Below the pieces are notes generated by a model, which searched no databases, was not told where the DNA came from, and worked only from the letters and a program-made list of their open reading frames with translations. A stretch of DNA of 64,000 nucleotides from Anaerohalosphaeraceae bacterium (GTDB lineage Bacteria > Planctomycetota > Phycisphaerae > Sedimentisphaerales > UBA12454), in contig JAIORA010000016.1 of NCBI GenBank assembly GCA_021108375.1, positions 1 through 64,000 on the forward strand, given 5' to 3'. The position numbers and the translations under genes are program-made. How positions within the stretch are numbered: position 1 is the first letter of the stretch; each line of letters starts with the position of its first letter. Positions 37,750 through 48,198 of this stretch are shown one piece after another.

Positions 37750-38676
37750 TCAGTTAAAGAGCGCTTCTACGAATGTTTCCGGGTCGAATTCTGCGATGTC
37801 TTCGCATTTTTCGCCCAGTCCGATGAATTTAACCGGAATATCGAGTGTGTCTTTGATTGCTATTACGATACCGCCTCGAGCTGTTCCGTCGAGCTTGGCC
37901 AGGAATATGCCGGTAACATCGACGGCGGCGGTGAACTGCTTTGCCTGGGCGATGGCGTTTTGGCCGGTAGTGCCGTCAACGACGAGCAGAACCTCGTGTG
38001 GCGAGTTGGGAATTTGTTTAGTTGCGACGTTTCTGATTTTTGTTAGCTCGGTCATAAGGTTTTTCTGGGTGTGCAGTCTGCCTGCGGTGTCGAGTATGAG
38101 GTAGTCTGCGTTTCTTGCTTTGGCTGCTGCGCAAGCGTCAAAGGCGACTGCTGCCGGGTCGGCTCCGGAGTCGTGTTTGACAATATCTACGCCGATACGC
38201 TCGGCCCATATTGTAAGCTGCTCAACGGCGGCAGCGCGGAACGTATCGCAGGCGGCGACTATAACTTTTTCGCCGTTTCGGCTAAGGGTATATGCCAGCT
38301 TGGCGATGCTTGTAGTTTTGCCCGAGCCGTTGACACCGGCGACGAGTATAACCGTTGTTCCGTTTTCAGCGGTTTGCAACTGTCTGTGCTGGCTGGGCCA
38401 GTAGGCTTTTATGCTTTCTTTGAGAAACGGGATAATGTCTTCGGTGTTGACGATTTTTTTTTCGCGGTATGCGTCGCGCAGGCTGTCGATAAGTTTTAGC
38501 GTGGTTTCTACGCCGATGTCATCGCTGATTAGCGTTTCTTCGAGCTTGTCGAGGAGCTGGTCGTCGATTTTTCTGCCGATGGTCAATACCGATTCCAGCG
38601 ATGATTTTATTTTATCCCGCGTTTTGCCCAAGTGGCCTTTGAGGTAATCAACTGTTTTTGTAAAAATTCCCATCAT
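37750..38676 (-). CDS. ftsY: Signal recognition particle receptor FtsY
   Basis: [46 protein letters not shown]...[17 protein letters not shown]...[15 protein letters not shown]. Confidence 0.96.
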   Translation of the reverse strand: MMGIFTKTVDYLKGHLGKTRDKIKSSLESVLTIGRKIDDQLLDKLEETLISDDIGVETTLKLIDSLRDAYREKKIVNTEDIIPFLKESIKAYWPSQHRQLQTAENGTTVILVAGVNGSGKTTSIAKLAYTLSRNGEKVIVAACDTFRAAAVEQLTIWAERIGVDIVKHDSGADPAAVAFDACAAAKARNADYLILDTAGRLHTQKNLMTELTKIRNVATKQIPNSPHEVLLVVDGTTGQNAIAQAKQFTAAVDVTGIFLAKLDGTARGGIVIAIKDTLDIPVKFIGLGEKCEDIAEFDPETFVEALFN

Positions 38677-38707
38677 TGCTCCGTTAAGGTATTGGTCTTT
38701 TTAAAGC

Positions 38708-38736
38708 TGGATTCCCGCTTCCGCGGGAATGACAAA
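38708..38736 (+). repeat. Dispersed hairpin repeat TGGATTCCCGCTTCCGCGGGAATGACA
   Basis: Same family as 2832, 22008, 52158. Confidence 0.8.
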
Positions 38737-38963
38737 CAGGCAGGGCATTCTAACAGATTCGCTGCAAACGGTAAAGGCTTTAACTGGCAACAGAGCTGGT
38801 TGGCGTGGCGTTTTTCCTTTGACAAAATGACGCTTCCGAGTTAAATTCCCTTTCTCGGTGTATCGAGACTAACGGGAAAATGCCTTACACAAGGCATAGG
38901 AGCGTAATTTAAATCAAACAGGTATATAGCCGTAGGCTGTGTACATATTTGCAAGGGAGCGAG

Positions 38964-40271
38964 TTGGCTGTACAGGATGAAAAAGATGTTTTTTACAGCG
39001 TAGTTGAGCGCGTAAAAGTTCTTGACCCGGTCAACAGCCGTAAGTGGTTTGACGATTTGGTCTTGATAGGCTTTGATGGCGGAACTCTGGAAGTGGGTTG
39101 CCCCGATGCTGATAGTTGCGGCTTTCTGTTTGATAATTGTCTGGAAAGTTTTACCCGTGCCGCTCAGCAAATTACCGGCCATCTTGTCGGTGTCAAGTTC
39201 GGAGTTGACGGCAGTCCGAAGGCTGGAGCAGTTTCGTCAAGTGTAAGCGGAGAACTCAGGCTTCATCCTGATTATACTTTCGATAATTTTGTTGTCGGCC
39301 CGGGCAATCGGCTTGTACACGCCAGTTGCATTGCGGTGAGTAAATCGCCCGGACAGACCTACAACCCTCTCTTTATACACGGCTCGGCAGGGCTTGGCAA
39401 AACGCATTTGCTGCACGCGATATGTATTGAGAGTCGTAGGAACTTTCCAAATTTTTCAATACAGTTTTTAAGCTGCGAGGAATTTGTCAACAGGTTCATA
39501 AATGCGATAGAGCAAGGCTCGTTGGGCGAGTTTAAAAACCAATACAGAAATGTCGATTTGCTGGTGATTGATGATGTGCAGTTTTTGAGAGAGCGAGAGC
39601 AGAGCCAGGAAGAATTTTTTCATACTTTCAATGCGCTGTACGACAGCAAAAGGCAGATAGTTCTAAGCTCTGATTGTGCTCCCGGCGAAATATCTTCTCT
39701 CCCTGAAAGGCTTATCAGCCGATTCAAGTGGGGGCTTGTCGCGAGAATAGATGCCCCCACTTATGAGACGCGGGTTGCCATCGTGCAGAAGAAAGCACGT
39801 TTGCGTGATATGAAAATTTCTGATGAGGTTGCTGAGTTTGTCGCTAACAAGGTCAGGTCCAATATCAGGGAACTTGAAGGCGCTCTTACTACCATCTACG
39901 CTGTTGCCAAGGCTACCGGCGACGAAGTTAGTTTGGAACTTGCCAAAGTGGCTTTGGGTCAAAGCGACAGCTATACCGGAAAGAACACAACGATAACGGA
40001 TATCATAAAAGCGGTAACTGTTTTTTATGATGTCAGACCAGCCGATTTGCAGAGCAAAAAACGTAGCCAGAGCATTACTATGCCAAGGCAGATATGTATG
40101 TACCTTGCCAGAAATTTAACCAGCCATAGTCTCGAAGAGATAGGCGGCCATCTTGGTGGCAGGGACCATACAACGGTAATGCACGCCTGCAATAAAATTT
40201 TAGACCTTGAACAGAAAGATACGCTGATTCAATCACAGCTTACAGAACTGACCCGCAGAATTACACAATAG
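38964..40271 (+). CDS. dnaA: Chromosomal replication initiator DnaA, probable TTG start
   Basis: LHPDYTFDNFVVGPGNRLVHAS...NPLFIHGSAGLGKTHLLHAI...VDLLVIDDVQFLRERE...LGGRDHTTVMHACNKI; AAGGGAG just upstream of TTG 38964. Confidence 0.95.
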   Translation: MAVQDEKDVFYSVVERVKVLDPVNSRKWFDDLVLIGFDGGTLEVGCPDADSCGFLFDNCLESFTRAAQQITGHLVGVKFGVDGSPKAGAVSSSVSGELRLHPDYTFDNFVVGPGNRLVHASCIAVSKSPGQTYNPLFIHGSAGLGKTHLLHAICIESRRNFPNFSIQFLSCEEFVNRFINAIEQGSLGEFKNQYRNVDLLVIDDVQFLREREQSQEEFFHTFNALYDSKRQIVLSSDCAPGEISSLPERLISRFKWGLVARIDAPTYETRVAIVQKKARLRDMKISDEVAEFVANKVRSNIRELEGALTTIYAVAKATGDEVSLELAKVALGQSDSYTGKNTTITDIIKAVTVFYDVRPADLQSKKRSQSITMPRQICMYLARNLTSHSLEEIGGHLGGRDHTTVMHACNKILDLEQKDTLIQSQLTELTRRITQ

Positions 40272-40286
40272 GCGAGTTTGCTATTG

Positions 40287-41936
40287 TTAGACGTGGCATT
40301 CCTGTAATTTTTTTTGAGATAACGGCCAGAACTCGCGATTTTCAGCCAGTACTTCTTTAAATGCCTCAGCAACTTCCGGGTCGAATTGTGAGCCGGCAAG
40401 TGTGGTAATTTCGTCTAACACATTTTCGATAGGCCTCTTACTGTTCGACCAGCGGGACGAGGTCATTGCATCAAACGCATCGGCTACGGCGATTATCCTT
40501 GAGCCGATTGGGATACTCTTGCCTACCAGGCCGTTTGGATATCCTGTTCCGTCATAATTTTCGTGGTGGTGCCTTATGAAGAGCAGCTCTTTTTTGAAAA
40601 TTCCTACCGGCTCAAGAATTTCAGCGCTTATGACAGGATGGCGGTGAATCATTTTTATTTCTTTGTCTGTCAGAGCGGTTGTTTTGTTTATGATGTTTTC
40701 AGATATTACGATTTTGCCAAGGTCGTGCAGGACAGCAGCAGTTTCGAGTTGGGAGAGAAAATCAGGAGAGACCTTCATTTTCTCGGCAATTTTCAGAGAG
40801 TACATCTTTACGTTTTCGGCGTGCTGGGCCATTGTCTGGTCCTTTTCGGCGATTGCCTTGGCAAACGCTCGCATTGTGCCGATGGTTTGGCCTTTAAGCC
40901 GGTTCGCAAGAGAGGCTATCTTCTCCTGCAGGTCTTTAAAACTCTGGTCTTGTATTTCGGCGATATTTTCTTCAGGTTTGATTTTGCGCCAGGACACTAT
41001 GCAGTTTCTTCCTTTGCGTTTTGCCGCATAGAGTGCATCGTCAGCTCTTTTTATAAGCTCATACGGGTCTGTGGAGTTGTTGCCGTCAAATACAGAAAAG
41101 CCCACACTGCAGGTAATTGTAATCGGGTGTTCCTCTGCCATCCAGTCGAAGCTGTCAATGGCATCACGGAGTTTTTCAGCTCTGGTCTCGGCCACCTCAT
41201 TAGGCATTCCGGGCATAATAACTATAAACTCTTCACCTCCGTATCTGGCTGCGATGTCGAGCGGGTAGATGTTTTCATTGAGAATTTTTCCTACCTGCTG
41301 CAGAATTTTATCACCACAGAGATGTCCGTAGCTGTCGTTAACCATTTTGAAATGGTCCAAATCAAACATCATAACGGCAATCGAATTGCCTTTGATTTTT
41401 GCCTGAAGCATTTCGCGTTCGAGTATTTCGAAAAAATGTCTTCTATTGGAAAGCCCGGTAAGCTCATCGGTATTTGCCAGCAGCAGCAATTTTTTCTGCA
41501 GCTTTGTCATTTCAAGGACAATGCTAATCCTGGCCTGGAGTTCGCCTTTATTGAACGGTTTTGCGATGTAGTCGATTGCTCCGAGTTTCAGGCCTGATAC
41601 TTTGTCTTCGCTTTGGTCTTTGGCGGTAACAAATATAACAGGGATAGAGGCGGTACGAATATCAGATTTCAATCGCCTGCACGTTTCAAAGCCATCGATA
41701 CTTGGCATCATAACATCAAGAAGGATTACATTGGGCTGATGTTTGATAGCGGCGTTTATGCCATCGAGGGCATTGTCAGCAAGAATTGCTTCCAATCCCA
41801 TATTTTTCAGGTGAGCCTGCACGAGTATCAGGTTGGTCTGATTGTCATCAACGACAAGAACTTTTCCGGTTCTGTTTTCTTTCATTATTTTAGAATCCAT
41901 AAAAAACCCATTCAAGTTATTTTGCGCAACGCACAA
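40287..41936 (-). CDS. Response regulator with REC, GGDEF and HD-GYP domains
   Basis: [51 protein letters not shown]...[16 protein letters not shown]. Confidence 0.95.
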   Translation of the reverse strand: MCVAQNNLNGFFMDSKIMKENRTGKVLVVDDNQTNLILVQAHLKNMGLEAILADNALDGINAAIKHQPNVILLDVMMPSIDGFETCRRLKSDIRTASIPVIFVTAKDQSEDKVSGLKLGAIDYIAKPFNKGELQARISIVLEMTKLQKKLLLLANTDELTGLSNRRHFFEILEREMLQAKIKGNSIAVMMFDLDHFKMVNDSYGHLCGDKILQQVGKILNENIYPLDIAARYGGEEFIVIMPGMPNEVAETRAEKLRDAIDSFDWMAEEHPITITCSVGFSVFDGNNSTDPYELIKRADDALYAAKRKGRNCIVSWRKIKPEENIAEIQDQSFKDLQEKIASLANRLKGQTIGTMRAFAKAIAEKDQTMAQHAENVKMYSLKIAEKMKVSPDFLSQLETAAVLHDLGKIVISENIINKTTALTDKEIKMIHRHPVISAEILEPVGIFKKELLFIRHHHENYDGTGYPNGLVGKSIPIGSRIIAVADAFDAMTSSRWSNSKRPIENVLDEITTLAGSQFDPEVAEAFKEVLAENREFWPLSQKKLQECHV

Positions 41937-42028
41937 CAGGAACTTCGGATAAATTACGTATGATATTTACAGAATCGGTTTTTTAACCTGATAAGTGATG
42001 TTTTATCGAGTTATGACCCGATAATGTT

Positions 42029-42628
42029 TTATGTTTTTTGATGTTTTATTTGTGCAACGATTTGTTTTGTCTGCGGCGACTGATTCTGATGGACGATTTT
42101 AAAGGCTGCGGCAGTTGATTTACCCTGTTTTTTAAGCAGCTCGTTACCGTAAATAATTTCCTGCAGTGCCTTTGATTTTTCGCGTGCTTCTCTAAAATAG
42201 CTAACCAGTTTTATTCCATAGACTCCGCCAAACAAACTTGCCACCGCAATTGACAGTTCGATAATGTTGTCGGCAATATCCCAGGCGGTCATTTTATTGT
42301 TAGACTCATCTATCGCATTTTGAGCGATATTCCAGTTTGTCTGTGAAAGTGCATCTTCGACTGTATCTATCGGTTGAATTTGTTCAGGCAGTCCGTAATC
42401 TGCCAGAAAGGCGTTGCTCTGGAAGCTGCTCAGAGAGGTGAGTTGCCTGAGATTCTCTGAACTGTTTTCCGCTCTGGCTTTTTCAGCGGCAAGAGCGGTT
42501 GTGCGATGGTGAATCCACGCATTTTGTTTTTTACCCTGACTATTACCGATGTCCATATTAGCACAGCCTGTGGTAAAAATAAAAAGCATAACTGCTGGCA
42601 GTGATAATTTTTTGACGACGTTCTTCAT
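42029..42628 (-). CDS. Putative lipoprotein with a second hydrophobic segment, cassette-associated
   Basis: LPAVMLFIFTTGCANM lipobox-like; IELSIAVASLFGGVYGIKLVSYF. Confidence 0.5.
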   Translation of the reverse strand: MKNVVKKLSLPAVMLFIFTTGCANMDIGNSQGKKQNAWIHHRTTALAAEKARAENSSENLRQLTSLSSFQSNAFLADYGLPEQIQPIDTVEDALSQTNWNIAQNAIDESNNKMTAWDIADNIIELSIAVASLFGGVYGIKLVSYFREAREKSKALQEIIYGNELLKKQGKSTAAAFKIVHQNQSPQTKQIVAQIKHQKT

Positions 42629-42644
42629 TTTTATTTCTCCCTTT

Positions 42645-42935
42645 TTAATTTAGTTTTTTGGTGCTTATATCTGCTGTTGGAATCTGTTTTTCTATTGCGC
42701 GCAATCGGTATTCGTAGCAGATACTCACTTTTCCGAGTTTTTCTATCCTCTGATGAAATTGATTTTGGTTTTTTATCAGCAGGGTGATGTCGTGTTGTAG
42801 TATTGTCAGTTGTTTTTGCAGATTGACCCACGTGCCAACAATCAACGCTGCCAAAAACACAAGCTGGATAAACACCGAAAGGTTTATTTGCCTGCTTATT
42901 TGCCACTTTGGAATTTTGTGTTTTTTACTGTTCAT
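42645..42935 (-). CDS. Single-TM coiled-coil-like small protein, cassette-associated
   Basis: MNSKKHKIPKWQISRQINLSVFIQLVFLAALIVGTWVNLQKQLTILQHDITLLIKNQNQF. Confidence 0.5.
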   Translation of the reverse strand: MNSKKHKIPKWQISRQINLSVFIQLVFLAALIVGTWVNLQKQLTILQHDITLLIKNQNQFHQRIEKLGKVSICYEYRLRAIEKQIPTADISTKKLN

Positions 42936-42936
42936 A

Positions 42937-43269
42937 TTATACCGGCCTCGAAAAGACATATTTATCACCAGCTCTTGATACAATCACAAAAGTTCCGGCT
43001 GCCAATGTACCCTGACTTAGGAATGGCTCCGCTACGTTAACGGCACGAAGCAGTCCTCCCATAGCGACAGGAATTGTTCCAGCCTGTCCTATTTCGACCG
43101 CCGTGAGATTGTAATGATTGCAATATTCTTTGCTGATTATTTTGGCAACGAAGCCGCCACCTCCTTTGCCGGTTGATATTACACGATAGTGTTCCTGATT
43201 AGCGGGGCTGTCCTGCCGAATAAATTTTTCAATGGTCTGTCTTTGGTTTTGCAGTATCTCATCGGGCAT
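42937..43269 (-). CDS. Hypothetical cassette protein
   Basis: MPDEILQNQRQTIEKFIRQDSPANQEHYRVISTGKGGGGFVAKII...; ATG at 43269 abuts the upstream gene. Confidence 0.6.
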   Translation of the reverse strand: MPDEILQNQRQTIEKFIRQDSPANQEHYRVISTGKGGGGFVAKIISKEYCNHYNLTAVEIGQAGTIPVAMGGLLRAVNVAEPFLSQGTLAAGTFVIVSRAGDKYVFSRPV

Positions 43270-43271
43270 AA

Positions 43272-45065
43272 TCAAATCCTCACTTTTGAAGCACAGAGCG
43301 TTGTCTGCTGATTTGTGAAATCCATTTTGACTTTCGTTATCCACAGCTTGCTGGCGGTGTCATATTTCATTTTGAGAAAATCTCTGCTTTGCGGCGCAGC
43401 CATCAGATTGTCGCCTACGCGAAAGCCCGGCTCAAGCCTGGCGGTTTTGATTTCAATTTTTTGAGATTCGCTCCGCCAGGCTTGGAGGCTCTTCCTTGCG
43501 AATTCGACAATCGCCGAAGAATCATCTATTTGGTTCTTGCCTGTGGTGTTTTTTGAGCCATTGTAAAAAATGCTGTATGGCGAAACTTTTCGATATTTGA
43601 ATCTGGCCGGCAGAACGGTCATTTTGTCAACGATTTCAGCGGTAGATTCTGTCGGGCCATCGCAGATTCTGGCAGTTATTCTTTCATCTGAAATGATGCA
43701 CGCGGTTATGCGGAATTTCAAAAGTCCCTTGAGAATAGCGAACCACATATCGTGTTCTATTTGTTGGTCGGAAATCCATATGCCGCATTCATCAAGCAGA
43801 AGGTCGAAACTGCCTGAATAGTCCCACCAGTAATCTCCGCCGATATACGAGACCTCAAGTTTATAGCCCAGCAATGCTCCATTTTCATCTGCGGATATGC
43901 AGGGGTAAAACCTTCTGTGTTTTTTTATAGAGGCGTTTTTTTCGAAGATTTTTGAGAAGTCAAAAGTTTCCCCCTGATTATACGGTGCTTTTGAGTAATC
44001 TCCCGCCTCATTAAGGCACCATTTTCGATAAACGTTTTGCACCTGTTGAAAATCTGGATTTGTCAGCGGCGAGAATTCATCATAATCAATTGTTTCCAGC
44101 GAGTTGTCCCAGGCCTTGACAAGTTCGAATGTCGCTTCGTATGTTTTGAAATCGCCTTGAACGGAGTATCTTTTCGTGAAATCGGTTTTGATATTCTGTT
44201 TTGCCGATATTATGTTTGTCTGGGGAGACGATATTTTTTCACCATCTGCCGGAAAGTTAACCTCTGTTTCCGCTCCGCAGCCTGGCCGAAAGAACACAAT
44301 CCCCTGCGTTACAGCACCTTTGTTGCAAATGGTGGAGAATTTAAATTTTAATCCCGCCTGCCGGCAGCATCGTTGTAAAGCGGCGATTACATTTAATCCG
44401 GTCACATTAACATCGCGGATTATATGATTTTGGCAAAGCTCTTCAAGCCATTCGATGGTTGGTATAGCTATCTGACCGAACGGTATGTGTTGGCATAGAA
44501 TGTAATAGATTGCTTCTGCACAGGTGAAGTATCTGCTCGAAATTTCGTCTGTACTGAAAACGGTATAATGCCTGCAATTGTCAGTTGCCAGTGTTTTAGA
44601 AGCGTTCGGCTGGCCATCTGGATTAAACACTGTCTCAAGTCCGTTCAGGAAAACGGTTTCGTTATCGCAGACAGTGTTTCTTCCGAAAACGGTTTTTCGT
44701 TCCATTTTTACCGAATAGTCTCTTGCGATTATTTTCGCAAAGTTTCTTTCGGTTTCTGTTCGGCTCTTTATTTCTTCAACCGCCCCTGCAAATAGACACA
44801 GCTCTTGTGGCAAAGATTCACCAATGCCGGAGTCGAAGGTTGTTTTTATCGCGACTAACTGGCCTGGAGTAATTTGGTCGCAATCTATATCGTTACCCAC
44901 GCAAAAAGACATTTCTGCTTTGCTGAAGTCCAGCTCAGCGGCGTAGGTAATTTTTTCTACCGTTAAGCAATCGAAATATCGCCCATCTATATAGACCGCC
45001 GCCACAGAGGCCAAGGCCGATGCTTTGGTCTTTTGCGGCAGAAAAAAATCTGTTCTGTTTGACAT
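43272..45065 (-). CDS. Putative phage tail/baseplate-like structural protein
   Basis: Long ORF co-oriented with capsid genes; VYIDGRYFDCLTVEKITYAAELDFSKAEMSFCVGND... late-control/hub-like layout (inference). Confidence 0.5.
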   Translation of the reverse strand: MSNRTDFFLPQKTKASALASVAAVYIDGRYFDCLTVEKITYAAELDFSKAEMSFCVGNDIDCDQITPGQLVAIKTTFDSGIGESLPQELCLFAGAVEEIKSRTETERNFAKIIARDYSVKMERKTVFGRNTVCDNETVFLNGLETVFNPDGQPNASKTLATDNCRHYTVFSTDEISSRYFTCAEAIYYILCQHIPFGQIAIPTIEWLEELCQNHIIRDVNVTGLNVIAALQRCCRQAGLKFKFSTICNKGAVTQGIVFFRPGCGAETEVNFPADGEKISSPQTNIISAKQNIKTDFTKRYSVQGDFKTYEATFELVKAWDNSLETIDYDEFSPLTNPDFQQVQNVYRKWCLNEAGDYSKAPYNQGETFDFSKIFEKNASIKKHRRFYPCISADENGALLGYKLEVSYIGGDYWWDYSGSFDLLLDECGIWISDQQIEHDMWFAILKGLLKFRITACIISDERITARICDGPTESTAEIVDKMTVLPARFKYRKVSPYSIFYNGSKNTTGKNQIDDSSAIVEFARKSLQAWRSESQKIEIKTARLEPGFRVGDNLMAAPQSRDFLKMKYDTASKLWITKVKMDFTNQQTTLCASKVRI

Positions 45066-45082
45066 TGTTATCTCCGGCTGTC

Positions 45083-45754
45083 CTATAAAGTATTTGCTTG
45101 AAGATTCTGAATTGAATCGGGGATGTTTTTATTGAGCTGAATTTTTATATAATCCAACGAATCCCCCTGAAATTGACCATCATCTATGGCTCTAATACAG
45201 AAGCGGTAATCATCTTTTTCAAGCGGCGGCGTAGTAAAACGGTAGAATTTTCGTCCGGCATATTTAACTGTTCCCAGCGGGTTGGTGTAGTCTATCTCGC
45301 CAGTTGCACTGTAGTAATAAATCCTGAATTCAACAACCTGCTTCTGCCGAATTTTCGGCCAATAAAACCATTTCAGCATAACTTTATCACTTTGTATTTG
45401 TTTAGTGGTGAGGGTAAAGATTTTTTCCGCCCCCTCTTCTGCCTGTGCGCCGCTATCGTCAAGGATAAGCCTTGCTGCCGCTCGCATCGTTTTTTCTTCT
45501 TCTCCGCAGCAGTTTACTCTCCTGAGGACAAACAAGGATGTTTGAGTATTTGTTTTGGCGGAAATTTGTTTTTCATTGATGTTAGCTATCGCGGCAGGGC
45601 GGTCGAAATTTATACTCTCAATATCTACCCCCTTATAGAGCAGTTGTCCTCCGGAATTTCTCGTCCAGAAGTCTCCGCCGGTTATGCCCATAGACAGCAT
45701 TATTCCGACAGCGGAATCACCGTTGTATAAACTGTTATAAAATTTCCCTTCCAT
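45083..45754 (-). CDS. Cassette protein with fibronectin type III-like segment
   Basis: SDKVMLKWFYWPKIRQKQVVEFRIYYYSATGEIDYTNPLGTVKYAGRKFYRFTTPPLEKDDYRFCIRAID. Confidence 0.5.
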   Translation of the reverse strand: MEGKFYNSLYNGDSAVGIMLSMGITGGDFWTRNSGGQLLYKGVDIESINFDRPAAIANINEKQISAKTNTQTSLFVLRRVNCCGEEEKTMRAAARLILDDSGAQAEEGAEKIFTLTTKQIQSDKVMLKWFYWPKIRQKQVVEFRIYYYSATGEIDYTNPLGTVKYAGRKFYRFTTPPLEKDDYRFCIRAIDDGQFQGDSLDYIKIQLNKNIPDSIQNLQANTL

Positions 45755-46200
45755 TATTCTGCTACTCCCGGCAATCTTTGCACAGAACTGTCTGAGTCTG
45801 TTATTTCGAGTGTAAGTATGGCTTGGCCGTTGTTATTTTTGATTTGCATATCACCGGTGAGCTTGTCCTGGCTCATTTGGTAGACATCTCTCAAAAGGCT
45901 GTAAAAGTCCAGCCGAACCTCGACCGGAATATACCGCTCGTTTTCGCTTAGCGAATTATTTCCATCTTTATCCGCATCAATAACTCCGACCAGGTCTCCG
46001 GCATCAAACGGTGCTGTGCCATAGGCGACACCAAACTTATACCATCCTCCGCCTATTTCATTGATTGTCGGAGCCGAGATGCTTTTATCCGTGCCGTTAA
46101 GTAATTTCAAAGATTCAAATTCCATTTCGCTGGCAGCATCTGTCAAAGGTGTGCCATCGGTTGATATGTAAAAAGGTATTTCAATTGCCGTATTTGCCAT
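45754..46200 (-). CDS. Hypothetical phage structural protein
   Basis: ORF in tightly packed cassette (1-bp overlap with neighbour). Confidence 0.5.
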   Translation of the reverse strand: MANTAIEIPFYISTDGTPLTDAASEMEFESLKLLNGTDKSISAPTINEIGGGWYKFGVAYGTAPFDAGDLVGVIDADKDGNNSLSENERYIPVEVRLDFYSLLRDVYQMSQDKLTGDMQIKNNNGQAILTLEITDSDSSVQRLPGVAE

Positions 46201-46209
46201 TGCTTTCTC

Positions 46210-47385
46210 CTATCTTATTATTGCCATCTTGCCAAAGTTGGCAGTTCTGGCCTTTGTAATTATTTCTGATTTTCTCTGCCAGGACCCGATGGTGGTATAG
46301 CCGGTAACACTGGCTCCGCCTTTTACCGGCAGACCGGAATTTAGCAATGGTGAACCTGCTGGAATTCTAAAATCATCGTTTGCCGCATCTACAAATGGGT
46401 TTGCCGTCAATTGCGTGTAATTAACTGGTGTTGGCGTATTGCCCCCCCATTTTGAGGCGTGAGTGCTATTGCTGGCATTGTATTCGACCTGGCCGACACA
46501 ACCTCCACTGCTAAGTGTTATTATAGGGCTTGTTGGGCTGCCTAACCAAAACACGCAATTCGTCAAGCTGATGTTCAGATATTTACCGCTACTGGTCTGA
46601 TGATAAATAACACCATCTACTTGATTATAAAAAGTGCAGTTAAAACATTTAGGCCCACCTGCAAAACAATTGTGCAAGGCATAACTGCCGCCTACAAAAA
46701 TACAATTTGCCCACGCCCCGTAGCTTGCCCTTGCATCACTAATAACAGGATACACAGAATTATTGGTCTTAAAAAAACAATTCTCAACACGCTGTAATAA
46801 CCAATTGTCTGTATTACTCTTTACCGCTTGAATAACACCTTCGATGTGGCAATTAGCCATCATAAAATTATATAATCTCTCATTTGAGGCATAAGTATTT
46901 CCTACCCAAATACCATAATCAATACTTTCAGTTTTTACATTGTTTAAAAGATAATTGTAGCGTGAAGTAGAAGTACTGCCCCTTAAACTTATGCCATACT
47001 TGCCGGTGTATCCGTTATGCATTCTGATATTGCGAATCTCAGTGTCCCAGGATATAGCGTTTAATTTAATTCCATAACTCACACTACTATCGTTATTCAT
47101 ATCAAATTCTACATATTCACCGATGGGGAGTACATTACCGCTTGAATCACAACCAATGATTCTAAGCCATTTATTAGAGCCGACAGACCCCACTCTGTTT
47201 TTATCAATATCAATACCTGCAGACAACGTGAATTTATTACGAATGTAGATATTCACAGCATTTGACGAATTGTGATTATCAATAGCTGATTGCAAACCAT
47301 TCGCACCTTGATAAGCATTGTCCCAGGATGTACCGTCATTGTTTCCGGTAGTAAGAGTGCCATCTACATATACAGTGTCAGCCAT
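46210..47385 (-). CDS. Right-handed parallel beta-helix protein (tailspike/fibre-like)
   Basis: YVDGTLTTGNNDGTSWDNAYQGANGLQSAIDNHNSSNAVNIYIRNKFTLSAGI...NCTFYNQVDGVIYH...LTNCVFWLG. Confidence 0.65.
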   Translation of the reverse strand: MADTVYVDGTLTTGNNDGTSWDNAYQGANGLQSAIDNHNSSNAVNIYIRNKFTLSAGIDIDKNRVGSVGSNKWLRIIGCDSSGNVLPIGEYVEFDMNNDSSVSYGIKLNAISWDTEIRNIRMHNGYTGKYGISLRGSTSTSRYNYLLNNVKTESIDYGIWVGNTYASNERLYNFMMANCHIEGVIQAVKSNTDNWLLQRVENCFFKTNNSVYPVISDARASYGAWANCIFVGGSYALHNCFAGGPKCFNCTFYNQVDGVIYHQTSSGKYLNISLTNCVFWLGSPTSPIITLSSGGCVGQVEYNASNSTHASKWGGNTPTPVNYTQLTANPFVDAANDDFRIPAGSPLLNSGLPVKGGASVTGYTTIGSWQRKSEIITKARTANFGKMAIIR

Positions 47386-47387
47386 TT

Positions 47388-48176
47388 CTATGCCTCCTCG
47401 GTCCAGGTTCCGTTCTTAGCAGTGGTTGCCCAGTCGCCGTTGGAATCGGCAACCAGCCTGATACATTCGCCAATTTGCTGTGCTGATTTATATTTGCCTA
47501 CTGTCTGGCCGCTGTCGTCTCTGATAGTTGCCGTACCGGGTTCGATTCGCAATTCTTGGGCGGCCTGAACAGCGAAGGTAAATTCGGTTCCCGCAGTTGC
47601 CGCCGCTGGCAAGGTCAGTGTTACTGTTCCGCTTGCTCCGAGATTGCTATGAATGCTCTCCGATTCTGCCAATGTTAAAGTGTCATCTGTGGTATGAGCT
47701 TCAATAACTTTCCTGATTCCTCCGGCACTGAAGGGCACTGAAAAATTGTGGTGTTCTCTTACATCTGTTATCGAAGTAACGTCGCCTGAGCTGGTTGTTG
47801 CGATAGCCAGCCTCATATGAGCCTCTGTAGACATATCCGGAAAGTCATCATATTCATCGGTTACAAGATTGCCATCAACGTCGATATACAGGTAGATATT
47901 TTCCTTATCGTCAGCGAGTGTATTCCCTGTCGATTCTGCGAATTCTATAAGCTCAGAGCCTATCCAGAATTTCCCGCTTTTAACGCCGACATCAAGCCCG
48001 CTTTCATCGAAAACTCTCATATCTCCGGCTCTCTTTGCTGTTAGCAGCAGCCGATAGAGCATTTTTCTAAATTCTAAATAGTATGGCGATTTGCCGGTGG
48101 TGATATATTCCACTCCTGAATGGCTGTCTGAAACGATATTCAAAAGCTCATTATCTGTTGGGTAAACTTCAGTCAT
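47388..48176 (-). CDS. Hypothetical phage tail-associated protein
   Basis: Cassette position; IHSNLGASGTVTLTLPAAATAGTEFTFAVQAAQELRIEPG. Confidence 0.55.
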   Translation of the reverse strand: MTEVYPTDNELLNIVSDSHSGVEYITTGKSPYYLEFRKMLYRLLLTAKRAGDMRVFDESGLDVGVKSGKFWIGSELIEFAESTGNTLADDKENIYLYIDVDGNLVTDEYDDFPDMSTEAHMRLAIATTSSGDVTSITDVREHHNFSVPFSAGGIRKVIEAHTTDDTLTLAESESIHSNLGASGTVTLTLPAAATAGTEFTFAVQAAQELRIEPGTATIRDDSGQTVGKYKSAQQIGECIRLVADSNGDWATTAKNGTWTEEA

Positions 48177-48198
48177 TTTTATTGCTCCTTATTATCAT

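Noticed and set aside
38677-38963. Origin of replication next to dnaA
   Set aside because: No cluster of TTATNCACA-type boxes seen; only a single TTTTCCACA near 37735. GC skew would be needed.
40563-41597. 344-aa plus-strand ORF
   Set aside because: Antisense to the REC-GGDEF-HD-GYP gene, compositionally odd (F/C/H-rich), no recognisable motif.
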